DNA of 35,350 nt from Streptomyces sp. ISL-87 (GCF_018614095.1 NZ_JAGGOY010000095.1:1-35350); one strand, 5' to 3'. Positions 1-8,921 are shown, counted from the first letter of the stretch. Numbers and translations: made by a program. Notes: generated by a model not told the origin, from the letters alone.

Positions 1-24
1 GACAACAGCATTAGGAGGTGGCAC

Positions 25-90
25 ATGGCCGCGCTCTCGCTCGGCTCGCTAGGCCTACGGGACCTGGGGGACGAACTCGGATCCCTCTAG
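25..90 (+). CDS. possible short ORF or 3' end of a gene entering from the left
   Basis: A frame open from base 1 closes with TAG at 88-90. Inside it an ATG at 25 follows a near-ideal AGGAGG (about 13-18, roughly 6 nt spacing) and would give a 21-residue, Leu/Gly-rich peptide. Either this is a real mini-ORF with its own ribosome site, or it is the tail of a gene that starts before the window. It meets the minus-strand gene ending at 87 tail to tail. No family is recognised. Confidence 0.3.
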   Translation: MAALSLGSLGLRDLGDELGSL

Positions 91-269
91 GGGGTGTTCT
101 GCATGGAGCGTTGGAACGTGGCCATGCAGGGCAGGCAGTGCCGGTCGGTTTCTCCGTGCTCCCCTGGTTCGAGGGGCTGGCCGCAGAGCGAGCCGGGCCG
201 GTCGTGGGCGACGACGTGCCACACCAGGCCAGTGCCCGTGTGGGCCACTCCGATGCGCATCTCGTACAT
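87..269 (-). CDS. small conserved-type hypothetical protein with Cys/His cluster
   Basis: A 60-residue protein. The ATG at 269 is chosen because GGGGAGG lies directly upstream; a longer frame to 398 has no such site. The C-terminal half has Cys29, then H-C-L-P-C around residues 44-48, a spacing that could bind one zinc or be structural. The N-terminus (IGVAHTGTGLVWHVV) looks like a beta strand pair. I recall similar short uncharacterised proteins in Streptomyces, but no function can be given. It lies downstream of the phospholipase-like gene, separated by a strong terminator hairpin, so it is probably transcribed on its own. Confidence 0.6.
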   Translation of the reverse strand: MYEMRIGVAHTGTGLVWHVVAHDRPGSLCGQPLEPGEHGETDRHCLPCMATFQRSMQNTP

Positions 270-374
270 GACACCTCCCCGTGCAGGACAGACAGCACCT
301 ACTTCCACACCATCGCCGTCCGGAGGGCCACGCGCCGTCCTGGAGGGCCGTTCGGGTGAACCGGGCGACTGCCG

Positions 375-417
375 GGTCCGGAATCCCGTACGCCGCACGG
401 CGGCGGGATTCCGGACC
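375..417 (-). terminator. intrinsic-type terminator hairpin after the PLD-like gene
   Basis: A 14-bp perfect inverted repeat (375-388 with 404-417, core GTCCGGAATCCCG) encloses a loop that can itself fold (CCGC-ACG-GCGG). It lies 36 bases beyond the stop of the minus-strand PLD-like gene. No clear T run follows, as is usual in Streptomyces. Confidence 0.75.
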
Positions 418-452
418 GGATCAGCGGTCCGGCCAGTTCGTCGGACGCTCGG

Positions 453-1703
453 CTACCAGGCGGTGCAGTGCGGGCTCGCCTTGATCGCCTCGAAGTTCGC
501 CGTGAAGACGTCGTAGGCCGACGCGTTGTCGATCTTCAGCAGCGTCTCGTCGTGCGAGCGCAGGTTCGGGTAGGTGTAGTTGTGGCTCCCGGTGAAGACC
601 AGCTTGCGGTTGGCCCCGCCCAGGTATGTGCCCTCGATCAGCATGTACTTGGAGTGGATGCCGATGTCCCGCGTGGCACCGGCGGCGTCGGTGGCGGTGC
701 CCGCGCACTTCGCGACGTAGTCGAGTCGCCCGGCGATCGTGTCCTGGACGGTGCTGCCGAGGTTGCCGTCCTCCCCGTTGTGCAGCAGCTCCACATGGCA
801 GCCGGCGCCCTTGAGCTGCACCAGCTTGTCCGCCACCTGGGAGCGGGTGAAGGCGTACATGCCGATCCTGATCTTGGTGGACCCGCTCGCGCAGTCCACG
901 TTGTTCAGCAGCGAGACGACGGTGTCGGTGCTGGCGTCGGTGGAGTAGGTCGTGCCGGCCTTCTCCTGCCGGGGAAAGAAGTACGTCTTGTACGGGCCGG
1001 CGTCCGTGGTCTTGTAGTACGTGGCCAGGCCGTCCCCGGAGGCCCCGTAGGTCCGCAGGTCCTGCCAGTAGGCGAGGTAGGACGCGTAGAGGCCGGAACC
1101 CGCGTCCGGGATGGTGACGGCGTTGTTGAAGAGGTTGCGCCGCTGGCTCGTGGTGAGGTTCGCCGAGGTCTGGAACACCACGTTGTCCGTGCTGCCCACC
1201 TTGGAGAAGAGCAGGAACTTGTTGTGGTTGATGGCGCCGTCGTCGCCACCGCCCAGGTTCCGGTTGCCGACGCAGCCGCGTGTGGCCGGGCAGGCCAGCA
1301 CCCACGAGTCGGCCCCGAGGTCCGTGCCCAGGCCGGTCGCCGCCGCGAGCGTCGAGTACTCCGAGCCGGTGGCCTTCCCGTTCTCGCCGACGTCCGCAAC
1401 GGCGTCACCGTCCACGATGAGCTTTACCTTGACGCCGCGGTTCTTCGCCGAGATCAGTGCGTTGCTGACTCCGCCGTCGGTGAACAGGTACATCGAGCCG
1501 TTGATCTCAGCACCCGCGGGCGTCCGGTTGACCAGGGAGATCAGCTGGTTGCGGATCGCGTCCTGCTGCGCGGTCGTCCCGGCCGGGTCGTTGAAGGTCG
1601 TGGTGAGCCCCACCGTGTCGTCTGCGGCGACCGCGCCCGGCACCCCCAGCAATGAGGCCACCAGCACGATGGCCCCAGCCCCCGCTGCCTTGCCTATCCG
1701 CAC
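453..1703 (-). CDS. secreted phospholipase D-like (HKD) protein
   Basis: A 416-residue exported protein of the phospholipase D superfamily, which hydrolyses or transfers phosphodiester groups, typically of phospholipids, through two HxK motifs that form one active site. The GTG start at 1703 has GGAG six bases upstream and opens a Sec signal peptide ending near AVA-AD (about residue 26). Upstream in-frame starts encode only shadow sequence. Motif 1 is HNK at 160-162 followed by TSAN near 180-183; motif 2 is HSK at 350-352 followed by GSHN near 372-375. The acidic residue of each classic HxKx4D is replaced (Ser in the first, Glu in the second), so the enzyme belongs to the diverged PLDc_2-like group; substrate is unknown. 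It is divergent from the patatin-domain membrane protein across 258 bases. Confidence 0.85.
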   Translation of the reverse strand: MRIGKAAGAGAIVLVASLLGVPGAVAADDTVGLTTTFNDPAGTTAQQDAIRNQLISLVNRTPAGAEINGSMYLFTDGGVSNALISAKNRGVKVKLIVDGDAVADVGENGKATGSEYSTLAAATGLGTDLGADSWVLACPATRGCVGNRNLGGGDDGAINHNKFLLFSKVGSTDNVVFQTSANLTTSQRRNLFNNAVTIPDAGSGLYASYLAYWQDLRTYGASGDGLATYYKTTDAGPYKTYFFPRQEKAGTTYSTDASTDTVVSLLNNVDCASGSTKIRIGMYAFTRSQVADKLVQLKGAGCHVELLHNGEDGNLGSTVQDTIAGRLDYVAKCAGTATDAAGATRDIGIHSKYMLIEGTYLGGANRKLVFTGSHNYTYPNLRSHDETLLKIDNASAYDVFTANFEAIKASPHCTAW

Positions 1704-1961
1704 GCCCTGCTCCGATCTGATCGTCCGTTGATGTGATCTTGGAACATATCGCAGAGGCTCGGCCCGCGACGCAGGCAGGCTGCGGTCGGGGCGCCGGCCG
1801 TCCATCTCGCCCCGCTCGCCGCTCTCGCCCCGGAGAAGCGTCCGGCCCACGGCGGCGACCGCCGACGCGCGGACGGCCGGTCCGGTCGTACCCGTTCGGC
1901 GGCTTACCCCTGGTGATCCACAGCGGGCAGGATGGGTGCCTTGCCGTCGTGGGAGGCCGCC
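1704..1961. promoter_or_regulatory. divergent intergenic region (PLD-like / patatin-like genes)
   Basis: These 258 bases separate the starts of two divergent lipase-type genes and must carry both promoters. I see no convincing -35/-10 pair or operator palindrome. GGGAGG at 1951-1956 is the ribosome site of the plus-strand gene. Confidence 0.4.
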
Positions 1962-4900
1962 ATGCCCGGAGGATCGAACGACCGGATCTCGTGGGGGCGG
2001 TGGCTGCTGGGACGGTGTGCGGCGCTCGCCACCGTGCTCCTGCTGATCCTCTTCAGCGCCGCCGGACAGGTGGACGCCGCACTGGGCCGGATCGAGGCGC
2101 CGGCCCATCCCTCATCGACGCTGGGCGGCCTGTTCACCCTCGCCCCCGGCTCGGACGCGGCAGATCGAGACGTACGTACGGCCTGGTGCGTCTGGTTCCG
2201 GGCGCTGCCCCACCCGAAGCAGCGGTATACCCAGGGTGTGGCCTCGGACCCGGAAACACGGGTGAACGCCTGCCTGACCACCTTCACCGAAGACGCCGAC
2301 GAGGTGCTCAGCCCGTCATCGCGCGGGACAGCGGCCCGCGCCCTGATCCGCTGGTACATCGCGATCGACGTGGCGCTCGTCGCGCTGTACTCCCTCCTCC
2401 TCTTGAGGGCACTGCGCGTCCTTGCCAGACGGATCCCCACCGACCCCGCAGACCCGAAGTCACAGCATCCGACCAGCCTGAGCCTGCTCGGCGTCACGAG
2501 GCCGTGGCACGGCTGGGTCCTGGTCGGCTGCCTCGTCGCCGCGGAAGCGGTGGAGGACACATGCCAGTACCTCCTGTCGTCGGACGGCGTGACCCCCGGC
2601 GACGTGTACACCCTGAACCGGATCGCCGGCGGGGCAGCCCTCGTCAAGTGGGGCCTTGTCATCCTCACGGTGCTGCTGCTGATCGTGCTGGTGGCGCACA
2701 CCACGGCTGAGAAGTGGCCGCTCTGGCGCGAGACCCTTCCGGTGGTGCGGCTCCAACTCGTCGTCTCCGCCGTTCTTCTGCTGCTCCTCTCAGGCCTGGG
2801 GGCGGACCAGGTACCGGACGCCCTGCTGGGTCTGCTGGACCGTCCTTCCACGGCCGTCGCCACGCCTGTGGCCGTCTTCGTCCTGTCACTCCTTCTCTGG
2901 CGCAGCATCCACCGGACCGCCCTGACGCAGGACAGGGCGCTCGGACCGATCCGCCTGTTGTGGGTGGCTGCCGCGGCCGCGGTCTTCGTGGTGCTCGGCT
3001 TCCTGTTCGCGCGGAACCTGCTCGGGCTCGGTGCCGTGCTCGTCTTCGTCTGCGTCCTGTGCTTGATCGCGGGCTCGCCGTCCAGGTTCCGCGGCGGCCG
3101 GGATCCGGGACTCGCGGCGGCGGCGGAGAAGACTCGCAAGCGCGCCGACATGATCACGGGCCTGCGGAGGACGAGGCTGCGGGCCATCGCACGGCTGCTG
3201 GCAGGCTTGCCGCTGGTGCTCCTCGGAACGTTCGCGGTCCGGTCCGCGGTGGCACCGGCGATCGTCGGCCCGCTCCACAGGAATCCCGTCGCGCTCGTGA
3301 TCCTCGGGCTGCTCGGCGCCGCGACGGGTGTGGTGCTGCCCAGCCTGCTGGAGTGGGCGGAAGGGCACGTGGGGTGGGCCGAGGCGCCGACGCCTGACAA
3401 GGGCCGGTACGGTCTCTACTTCGTCCTGGCCGGCGTCTGCGGCCTCGTCGTCCTCGCGTCCGTGGCCACGCTCGTATGTGACTGTTCGTGGAACCTGCCG
3501 GCGTTCATGGGGCCGGTGGCCGTGGCGACCATGTTCCTGTGCGTGGTGCTCGTGGCGCTGAACGAACTCCAGCGCTGGTCGGAGCGAGCCACCCCGATGG
3601 CGGGATTCCGGGCCCTGGGGCTGGAGCGTACGCCCGTGTTCGTCCTGCTCCTCGTCTGGTTCCTGATGGCGTCGCGGTTCGACTCGGCGGGCCATCACGA
3701 CGTACGGGTGACGAAACCGGCCGCCGGGGCGCCGGCACTCGCCGACTCCGTGAAGCTGAAGGACGCGTTCCAGGCCTGGGCATCGGCCAACTGCGCGACC
3801 ACGGCGTCCTCCGCCGGCGGGCCGGCGACTGCGCGAGCCGAGGCACCGGTGCCCCTCGTGATCGTCGCCGCGTCGGGCGGCGGCATCCGCGCCGCCTACT
3901 GGACCAGGGCGGTACTGGACAAGCTCTTCCCCGCCGGCAGTCCTGTCAGCCGGCCGGCGGACGGTTCCGGCTGTACTCCCTCGGACGGGCGGGCGCCGGT
4001 CTTCGCGGTGAGCGGCATCTCCGGAGGCAGCCTCGGAGCGGTGTCCTGGTTGTCGCAGACCGCGCCGGGCAGTGCGGACCACGTCAGCAACAAGAAGGCC
4101 TTCGACGCCGATCACCTCTCCGGCGCCCTGGCCTGGATGACCTTCGTCGACTTGCCGCGCGCCTTCATCGGCTTCGAGGGCAAGGACCGGGCGGCCGTCC
4201 TGGAACAGTCCTGGGAGCGGCGCCAGCCGGAGCTGAAGCTGCCGTTCTACGAGACGTGGCTGGGCAGCGGCGGAGGTGCCGGTGCCGCTTCCGGTGTGGG
4301 TACCGGAAGCGGCTCTTGGACCCCGCTGGCGCTGCTCAACGGAACGGCCGCCGAGAGCGGGTGCCGCGTGCTGACCGCACCCGTGCAGCTCGGCGCGTTC
4401 GACCAGCCCGCCGGGGCCGCCTCCTGCGCCCGCCGGCCGGAAGGGCGGAAGAGCGAGGCGGTGGGCGGGCCGACCCTGCTGGACCTGCGCGGGGCGTTCC
4501 TGTGCGGCACGCAGGACGTCAGACGGTCCACGGCCGCGCTGCTCTCCGCCCGATTCCCCTACATCACACCGTCGGGCCGGCTCACGGCCCCCGGTGAGCC
4601 CTGTGCCTCCAAAGACACGCCCGTGTCCGTGGTCGACGGCGGCTACGTCGAAGCCACCGGCAGCCTGACCGCCACCGACCTCCTGGAAGCCCTGAACGAG
4701 GAGATCGCCTGCCACAACCGGCTGGCGGCGGGCGCCCGCCCCACGGACCGGTGCGTGGCCGGTGCGGGCGCACCCCGCAGACAGGTACAAGCGGTGCTGG
4801 TCCAGATCGACAATGGCTACAACGCCGTGGGCACGGCCTCCCCGTCAGGCCGCACACCGGAACTGGTGGTACCGCCCAAGGCCCAGGCCGCCGTAGGGAA

Positions 4901-5135
4901 CACGAAGGACGCCAACGCACGGCAGCGCGCCTTCAAGGCGTTCGGCTGTCCGAACTACCTCCGCTTCGCCAACGTACGGGGCCCCGGGGCGCAGGCTCCT
5001 CTGGGCTGGGTCCTCTCCCAAAGCGCCCAGGCCGACCTCGAAGACCAGCTCGCCAAGCTGCGGGACAAGGGGACGGGCACGGGCTTCACCCTGAGCGGGC
5101 AGCTCAGCGACGTCGCGCAGCTCTGCAAGGCGTGA
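1962..5135 (+). CDS. polytopic membrane protein with C-terminal patatin-like phospholipase domain
   Basis: 1057 residues. The ATG at 1962 is preferred over an in-frame ATG at 1932 because GGGAGG sits six bases upstream. Residues about 10-575 hold roughly 12-13 hydrophobic segments with short loops. A soluble domain follows from about 590 to the end. In it are the patatin-type oxyanion loop SGGGIR (near 638-643), the nucleophile elbow G-I-S-G-G with Ser687, and the catalytic DGG at 892-894. Patatin-like enzymes are serine/aspartate-dyad lipid acyl hydrolases. Fusion to so many membrane helices suggests an enzyme working at the membrane surface; which side cannot be told. A Gly/Ser/Ala-rich loop (about 770-785) lies inside the lipase domain. 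It is divergent from the PLD-like gene and followed by a strong terminator. The N-terminal membrane region matches no family I can name. Confidence 0.8.
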   Translation: MPGGSNDRISWGRWLLGRCAALATVLLLILFSAAGQVDAALGRIEAPAHPSSTLGGLFTLAPGSDAADRDVRTAWCVWFRALPHPKQRYTQGVASDPETRVNACLTTFTEDADEVLSPSSRGTAARALIRWYIAIDVALVALYSLLLLRALRVLARRIPTDPADPKSQHPTSLSLLGVTRPWHGWVLVGCLVAAEAVEDTCQYLLSSDGVTPGDVYTLNRIAGGAALVKWGLVILTVLLLIVLVAHTTAEKWPLWRETLPVVRLQLVVSAVLLLLLSGLGADQVPDALLGLLDRPSTAVATPVAVFVLSLLLWRSIHRTALTQDRALGPIRLLWVAAAAAVFVVLGFLFARNLLGLGAVLVFVCVLCLIAGSPSRFRGGRDPGLAAAAEKTRKRADMITGLRRTRLRAIARLLAGLPLVLLGTFAVRSAVAPAIVGPLHRNPVALVILGLLGAATGVVLPSLLEWAEGHVGWAEAPTPDKGRYGLYFVLAGVCGLVVLASVATLVCDCSWNLPAFMGPVAVATMFLCVVLVALNELQRWSERATPMAGFRALGLERTPVFVLLLVWFLMASRFDSAGHHDVRVTKPAAGAPALADSVKLKDAFQAWASANCATTASSAGGPATARAEAPVPLVIVAASGGGIRAAYWTRAVLDKLFPAGSPVSRPADGSGCTPSDGRAPVFAVSGISGGSLGAVSWLSQTAPGSADHVSNKKAFDADHLSGALAWMTFVDLPRAFIGFEGKDRAAVLEQSWERRQPELKLPFYETWLGSGGGAGAASGVGTGSGSWTPLALLNGTAAESGCRVLTAPVQLGAFDQPAGAASCARRPEGRKSEAVGGPTLLDLRGAFLCGTQDVRRSTAALLSARFPYITPSGRLTAPGEPCASKDTPVSVVDGGYVEATGSLTATDLLEALNEEIACHNRLAAGARPTDRCVAGAGAPRRQVQAVLVQIDNGYNAVGTASPSGRTPELVVPPKAQAAVGNTKDANARQRAFKAFGCPNYLRFANVRGPGAQAPLGWVLSQSAQADLEDQLAKLRDKGTGTGFTLSGQLSDVAQLCKA

Positions 5136-5197
5136 CCGTGACCGTGACAGCGGCCGCCGCGGCCTCGGCCGCACCGCGGTAACCGCCTCGGACCAGC

Positions 5198-5232
5198 GCA
5201 GGTACGGGCAGGGGATCCCTGCCCGTACCTGC
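5198..5232. terminator. bidirectional terminator between convergent genes
   Basis: A perfect 16-bp stem (5198-5213 with 5217-5232, GCAGGTACGGGCAGGG arm) with a three-base loop. It lies between the stop of the patatin-domain gene (5135) and the stop of the NlpC/P60 gene (5238), so it can serve both strands. Confidence 0.85.
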
Positions 5233-5237
5233 TCTGC

Positions 5238-5729
5238 TCAGCTCGCGCGGCTGTAGCGGACGTTTCCACTCCAGATCCGTTCCAGCCGGACGCGGGTTCC
5301 CGGGCGTGGGGCATGCCAAATCCTGTCGTGGCCTGCGTAGATGCCGACGTGGACTATGGTCGCGCCTCTGGGGAAGAAGACCAGATCGCCTGGCGCGCGC
5401 TGTTTCCGCGAAATGTGGCTCGTGTGGTCGTACTGCTCGTCGGCGGTCCGTGGAAGCCGCCGGCCGGCTTTTCGGAAGGCGTAGAGCGTGAGACCCGAGC
5501 AGTCGAACCTCTTGGGTCCGGTAGCGCCGTAGGCATAGGGCGCGCCCCGTTTGGAGGCGGCCACGGCGACGGCTTTGACGCCGTACGGCGAGGCCGCGTC
5601 GGCGGGAGTGACGGGCCCGGCCACCGAGGCAAGAGAGATGATGAGCAAGAGGGCCAGCGATCTGGGGGAGCAGGGATTCGGTAGTTGGATTCTTGTGGGT
5701 TTTCGGTTGTCCGTCCTGGAGTGGGGCAA
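5238..5729 (-). CDS. secreted NlpC/P60 family peptidoglycan hydrolase
   Basis: A 163-residue exported protein consisting of a signal peptide (hydrophobic core about 24-38, cleavage near ADA-AS) and a single NlpC/P60 domain, a cysteine peptidase fold that usually cuts the gamma-D-Glu to diamino acid bond in peptidoglycan stem peptides. The catalytic Cys77 is in DCSG, His127 in HVGIYAG and His139 in WHAP, a complete triad. The TTG at 5729 is chosen because GGAGG lies eight bases before it; another TTG at 5750 would add seven residues but has no ribosome site. There are no coiled-coil, SH3 or LysM parts, so it is a minimal form. It is the last gene of a run of minus-strand genes but has its own AT-rich upstream region with repeated heptamers. 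Confidence 0.87.
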   Translation of the reverse strand: MPHSRTDNRKPTRIQLPNPCSPRSLALLLIISLASVAGPVTPADAASPYGVKAVAVAASKRGAPYAYGATGPKRFDCSGLTLYAFRKAGRRLPRTADEQYDHTSHISRKQRAPGDLVFFPRGATIVHVGIYAGHDRIWHAPRPGTRVRLERIWSGNVRYSRAS

Positions 5730-5788
5730 TCGTGATACCTCCGCATTCAAGTACAGGATCAGCGACTTGTGAGCTGCTTAGTTGCTGT

Positions 5789-5883
5789 TCTCGATCACAT
5801 GCGTGTTGGCTCTCGATGGCCGATCAGTCTTCTCCGATGAGTCCGCATTTATCTCGATTGGACACGTTGAAGATTGTCTCGAT
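5789..5883. repeat. four TCTCGAT heptamers in an AT-rich upstream region
   Basis: TCTCGAT (ATCGAGA on the minus strand) occurs exactly at 5789-5795, 5811-5817, 5852-5858 and 5877-5883, plus a near copy TCTCCGAT at 5831. They lie 60-155 bases upstream of the NlpC/P60 start in a stretch that is clearly less GC-rich than its surroundings. The position fits operator or activator sites, but no factor is known. Confidence 0.4.
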
Positions 5884-5944
5884 TGTGCAAAATCATCCGA
5901 GATAATATTTAATCGCTATGTTCCGGTAGCTATGCGGGTTTTAC

Positions 5945-7186
5945 TCAGGCGATCGCCGGGCGGAGGCGAACGGGCAGGGTCCGGTGGCCGTTGCTGATCA
6001 GGGAGGCGACGGGCTCCAGTTCGTCGGCCGGCACCGCCAGTTCGATGGCCGGGAAGCGGTCGAAGAGCCCCTTGAGGACGGACACGACTTCAAGGCGGGC
6101 CAGGGGCGCGCCCAGGCAGAAATGGACGCCGTGCCCGAAGGCGAGGTGGTCCTTCGTGACCCTCGTGACGTCGAAGGTGTCTGCGTCCGGGCCGTGCCAG
6201 TCGGGGTGGCGGTTGGCGGCGGCGTAAGAGGCCAGGATCGGCTCACCTTTGGCGATCGTCTGCCCGTCGGGCAGCGGGATGTCGGCGACGGCGAAGCGTA
6301 TCGGCAGATGCTTGACGGCCGGCTCGTGGCGCAGGGTCTCCTCGACGACCTCACTCCAGCCGATCCGGCCGACACGGACGCGCTCCAGCTGCTCGGGGTG
6401 CGCGAACAGGGCGGTGATGGCCTGGTCGATGACGTTGACCGTCGTCTCGTAACCGGCGCTGATCATCAGCAGCAGGGTGTCGCGCAGCTCGGCGTCGGAC
6501 AGTGCGGAGCCGTCGCCCTCCTCATCGCGGGCGGCGATGAGGAGGGAGGTCATGTCCTCGCCGGGTGTGGCGCGTTTGGTGACGATGAGCCGGTCGAGGA
6601 CGCCGTAGAGCTGAACCGTGTTCGCGGTGGCCTGCTCGGGGGTGAGGGTGGTGTCGAAGACGCCGTCGACGAGTGAACGGAAGGCGGCGCGCTGCTCGTT
6701 GGGGACGCCCATGAGGTGGCCGATGACCGCGATGGGCATCGGGTAGGCGAGCCGCTCACGCAGGTCAGCCACCTCGCCGGGCGGGACGGCCGCGAGCTCG
6801 TCCAGCAGGCTGGTGACGATGGCCTCGACGGTGGTCCGGAGCGAGGCGACACGGCGCGCGCTGAACGCGGGAGCGACCATCCGCCGGAGCCGGCGGTGGT
6901 CGGCGCCGTAGGCGGTGAACATGTTGTTCACCGCGACCCATAGGGCGAGCGGCCACGTCTGGACGGCCTGATCGAACTCCGGCCAGTGCGCTCGGGCGTC
7001 CTTGGACACGTCCGGGCTGGTGAGGAGCTGCTTGAGGAGGGCGGGGTCGGTGACGGCCCACGCGGTCACGCCCAGGACGTCGACGCGGGACGCGGACCCT
7101 TGGGCGCGCAGCAGCCGGTGTTCCGCGTGCCGGTCGGAGCCGGCGGGGTCGAGAACGAGCGGGGCGATGGGCTGGAACGGAGTCAT
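5945..7186 (-). CDS. cytochrome P450
   Basis: 413 residues, the normal size for a soluble bacterial class I P450, a haem monooxygenase that needs ferredoxin partners. All hallmarks are present: I-helix oxygen-binding motif SAGYETT (about 243-249), the K-helix ExxR (ETLR), and the haem loop FGHGVHFCLG with proximal Cys357. There is no adjacent ferredoxin or reductase and no biosynthetic core gene, so the substrate is unknown. The ribosome site is weak (GGGG directly before ATG). It follows the S33-type peptidase by 40 bases on the same strand, so the two may be co-transcribed, although their functions do not obviously connect. Confidence 0.92.
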   Translation of the reverse strand: MTPFQPIAPLVLDPAGSDRHAEHRLLRAQGSASRVDVLGVTAWAVTDPALLKQLLTSPDVSKDARAHWPEFDQAVQTWPLALWVAVNNMFTAYGADHRRLRRMVAPAFSARRVASLRTTVEAIVTSLLDELAAVPPGEVADLRERLAYPMPIAVIGHLMGVPNEQRAAFRSLVDGVFDTTLTPEQATANTVQLYGVLDRLIVTKRATPGEDMTSLLIAARDEEGDGSALSDAELRDTLLLMISAGYETTVNVIDQAITALFAHPEQLERVRVGRIGWSEVVEETLRHEPAVKHLPIRFAVADIPLPDGQTIAKGEPILASYAAANRHPDWHGPDADTFDVTRVTKDHLAFGHGVHFCLGAPLARLEVVSVLKGLFDRFPAIELAVPADELEPVASLISNGHRTLPVRLRPAIA

Positions 7187-7226
7187 CCCCGGACAACACG
7201 TGTGGTGTGCAAGCTTGTTCCCGGGC

Positions 7227-8786
7227 TCACCTGGCAGGGCCGCCGTGCGGAGGAGTGGGGTCCGGAACCGGCGCGCCCGGGCAGCCGGTGTCCCCGGCCG
7301 GCAGTGTTCCGTTGAGGAGGTAGGCCTCGACGTGGGCGTCCACGCACGCGTTGTCGTTCTGGAACTGGCCGTGGTCGCCGCCGTTCACGGTGATCAGGCG
7401 CGAGCCGGCCAGGCCCCGGTGGGCGCGCACGGCGGCCTCGTAATAAGTCGCCGGATCGTTCGTCGAGTTGAGCATCAGCACCGGTGGCAGTCCCTCGCCG
7501 GTCACCTTGATGCGAGGCGCCTTCGACCGCGGCCAGTTCGCGCAGATGGACGCGAACGTCAACTCCCTTGCCCCAGCGAGCGGATGGTCGTACGTGGCTT
7601 CCGCGCTCTGCTCCACCCAATAGCGGCTGTCGCGGTTCCACGGGGTGTCGCCGCAGGTGACCGCGAAGAAGTCGGCGAAGAAATTGGCCTCCATGAGGTG
7701 CCTGAAGCTCCGCGCGACGGCCGCCCTCGTCTCCGCGGGGGCCTCGTCGGGATGCGCGAGCACCCCGAGGAGCGCCGCCAGACCCCCGAACTGCCGCGCG
7801 TTGTATATCGCGTCCGTCGCCGCCGCATCAAGGTGATTGGGGGTGATGACCGTCCCGTCGATGTCGAGCGGGTGGTCGTGCAGGGCGGCCCGCAGCCGCT
7901 CGTAATTCGCCTTGGCCTCGGCAGGGGTGCGGCCCTGGTGATACGTCGTGTCGTTCTTCGCCAGCCATGGCAGGAAATCCTGCTCGAACCTCCGCTGGAA
8001 ACTCAACGGCTGTCCCGTGAGGAACGACTGCCAGGTTCCGGTGAAGTCGATATTGCTGTCGAGAACGACCCGTTCCACGCGACGGGGGAACTCGGTGGCG
8101 TAATACGCCCCGAGGAATGTGGCGTAGGAGGGTCCGAAGTAGGAGATTCTCTCCTCTCCGAGCAACTCCCGGTACAGATCCATGTCGTGCACGGCCTGAT
8201 CGGTGGTGATGTACGGCAGCAGGCCGCCCGAATTGCGTACGCAGTCGCGGACGAAGCCGCGGGCCCGGTCGAAGGTCTGCCGCACGGCCGCCCCGGACCG
8301 GTCGCGCAGATCGCCGCTGCCGAAGAACGCGTCGACCGTGTCCTGGTCCGAGCAGACGATGCGGGTACTCGCGCCCACACCGCGCTGGTCGAAGCTGACG
8401 ATGTCGTACGCCTCCGCCAACTTCGGGCTGTACGAGGCAAGGCGCGCCGGGCGGCCCAGCCCCGACGCCCCGGGACCACCCGCCGCCATCATCAGCACCC
8501 CGCGGCGCTTCGACGCGTCCGCGGCGTGCCGCCGGGACACCTCGATCCTGAAGTCCGGTCCGGCGTCAGGGTGGTACCAGTCGCGGGGCACGGCCATCGT
8601 GGCGCACTCCAGCGAACCGGACGCACACGGATGCCAGTCGAGCCGCTGGTGCCGGTACCGCTCCGGCACGGGCGGAGCCCCCGCCGCGGTCGCGGCCCCC
8701 GCCGGGACGGTGGGCAGGGCCGCCACCGCAGCCAGTGCGCACGCGGCGGCCGCGGCCCACCGGGTCGGTTTCTTGAACAAGGGCAT
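7227..8786 (-). CDS. secreted alpha/beta-hydrolase peptidase (S33 family, tripeptidyl aminopeptidase type)
   Basis: 519 residues with a Sec signal peptide (twin Lys then an Ala-rich core, cleavage about residue 31-36). The alpha/beta-hydrolase fold resembles the Streptomyces Slp/Tap mycelium-associated and secreted aminopeptidases, which remove short peptides from protein N-termini. Visible features are the oxyanion region GGPGASG (about 103-109), SFDQRGVGAS, the nucleophile in GPSYAT with Ser220, Asp444 in NSTNDPAT and His472 in GGDHGQF. The elbow is GPSYA rather than the more usual GESYG. ATG has GGGGAG about seven bases upstream. It sits between a terminator that isolates it from the M36 gene and the P450 gene 40 bases downstream. 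Relatives include enzymes that act on esters, so peptidase activity is inferred. Confidence 0.88.
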   Translation of the reverse strand: MPLFKKPTRWAAAAACALAAVAALPTVPAGAATAAGAPPVPERYRHQRLDWHPCASGSLECATMAVPRDWYHPDAGPDFRIEVSRRHAADASKRRGVLMMAAGGPGASGLGRPARLASYSPKLAEAYDIVSFDQRGVGASTRIVCSDQDTVDAFFGSGDLRDRSGAAVRQTFDRARGFVRDCVRNSGGLLPYITTDQAVHDMDLYRELLGEERISYFGPSYATFLGAYYATEFPRRVERVVLDSNIDFTGTWQSFLTGQPLSFQRRFEQDFLPWLAKNDTTYHQGRTPAEAKANYERLRAALHDHPLDIDGTVITPNHLDAAATDAIYNARQFGGLAALLGVLAHPDEAPAETRAAVARSFRHLMEANFFADFFAVTCGDTPWNRDSRYWVEQSAEATYDHPLAGARELTFASICANWPRSKAPRIKVTGEGLPPVLMLNSTNDPATYYEAAVRAHRGLAGSRLITVNGGDHGQFQNDNACVDAHVEAYLLNGTLPAGDTGCPGAPVPDPTPPHGGPAR

Positions 8787-8867
8787 GTCGCTGTCTCCCC
8801 GCTTCGATCATTTCGGTCGCCTCGATCGTCGCGCGGAGGGCACCTGCCCTGCGATATCCCTGGCATC

Positions 8868-8903
8868 CGGTTGCGGGGTGGCACCAGTGCCACCCCGCAA
8901 CCG
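8868..8903 (-). terminator. terminator hairpin after the M36-type protease gene
   Basis: A near-perfect inverted repeat, GGTTGCGGGGTGGCAC against its complement, with a minimal CCAG loop, begins 19 bases beyond the minus-strand stop at 8922. It separates the two peptidase genes into different transcription units. Confidence 0.8.
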
Positions 8904-8921
8904 CCGTCACGCGGCCGGGAC

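Noticed and set aside
5730..5944. c-di-AMP (ydaO-type) riboswitch upstream of the NlpC/P60 gene
   Set aside because: These riboswitches often precede such genes in actinobacteria, but I could not find the conserved sequence blocks here.
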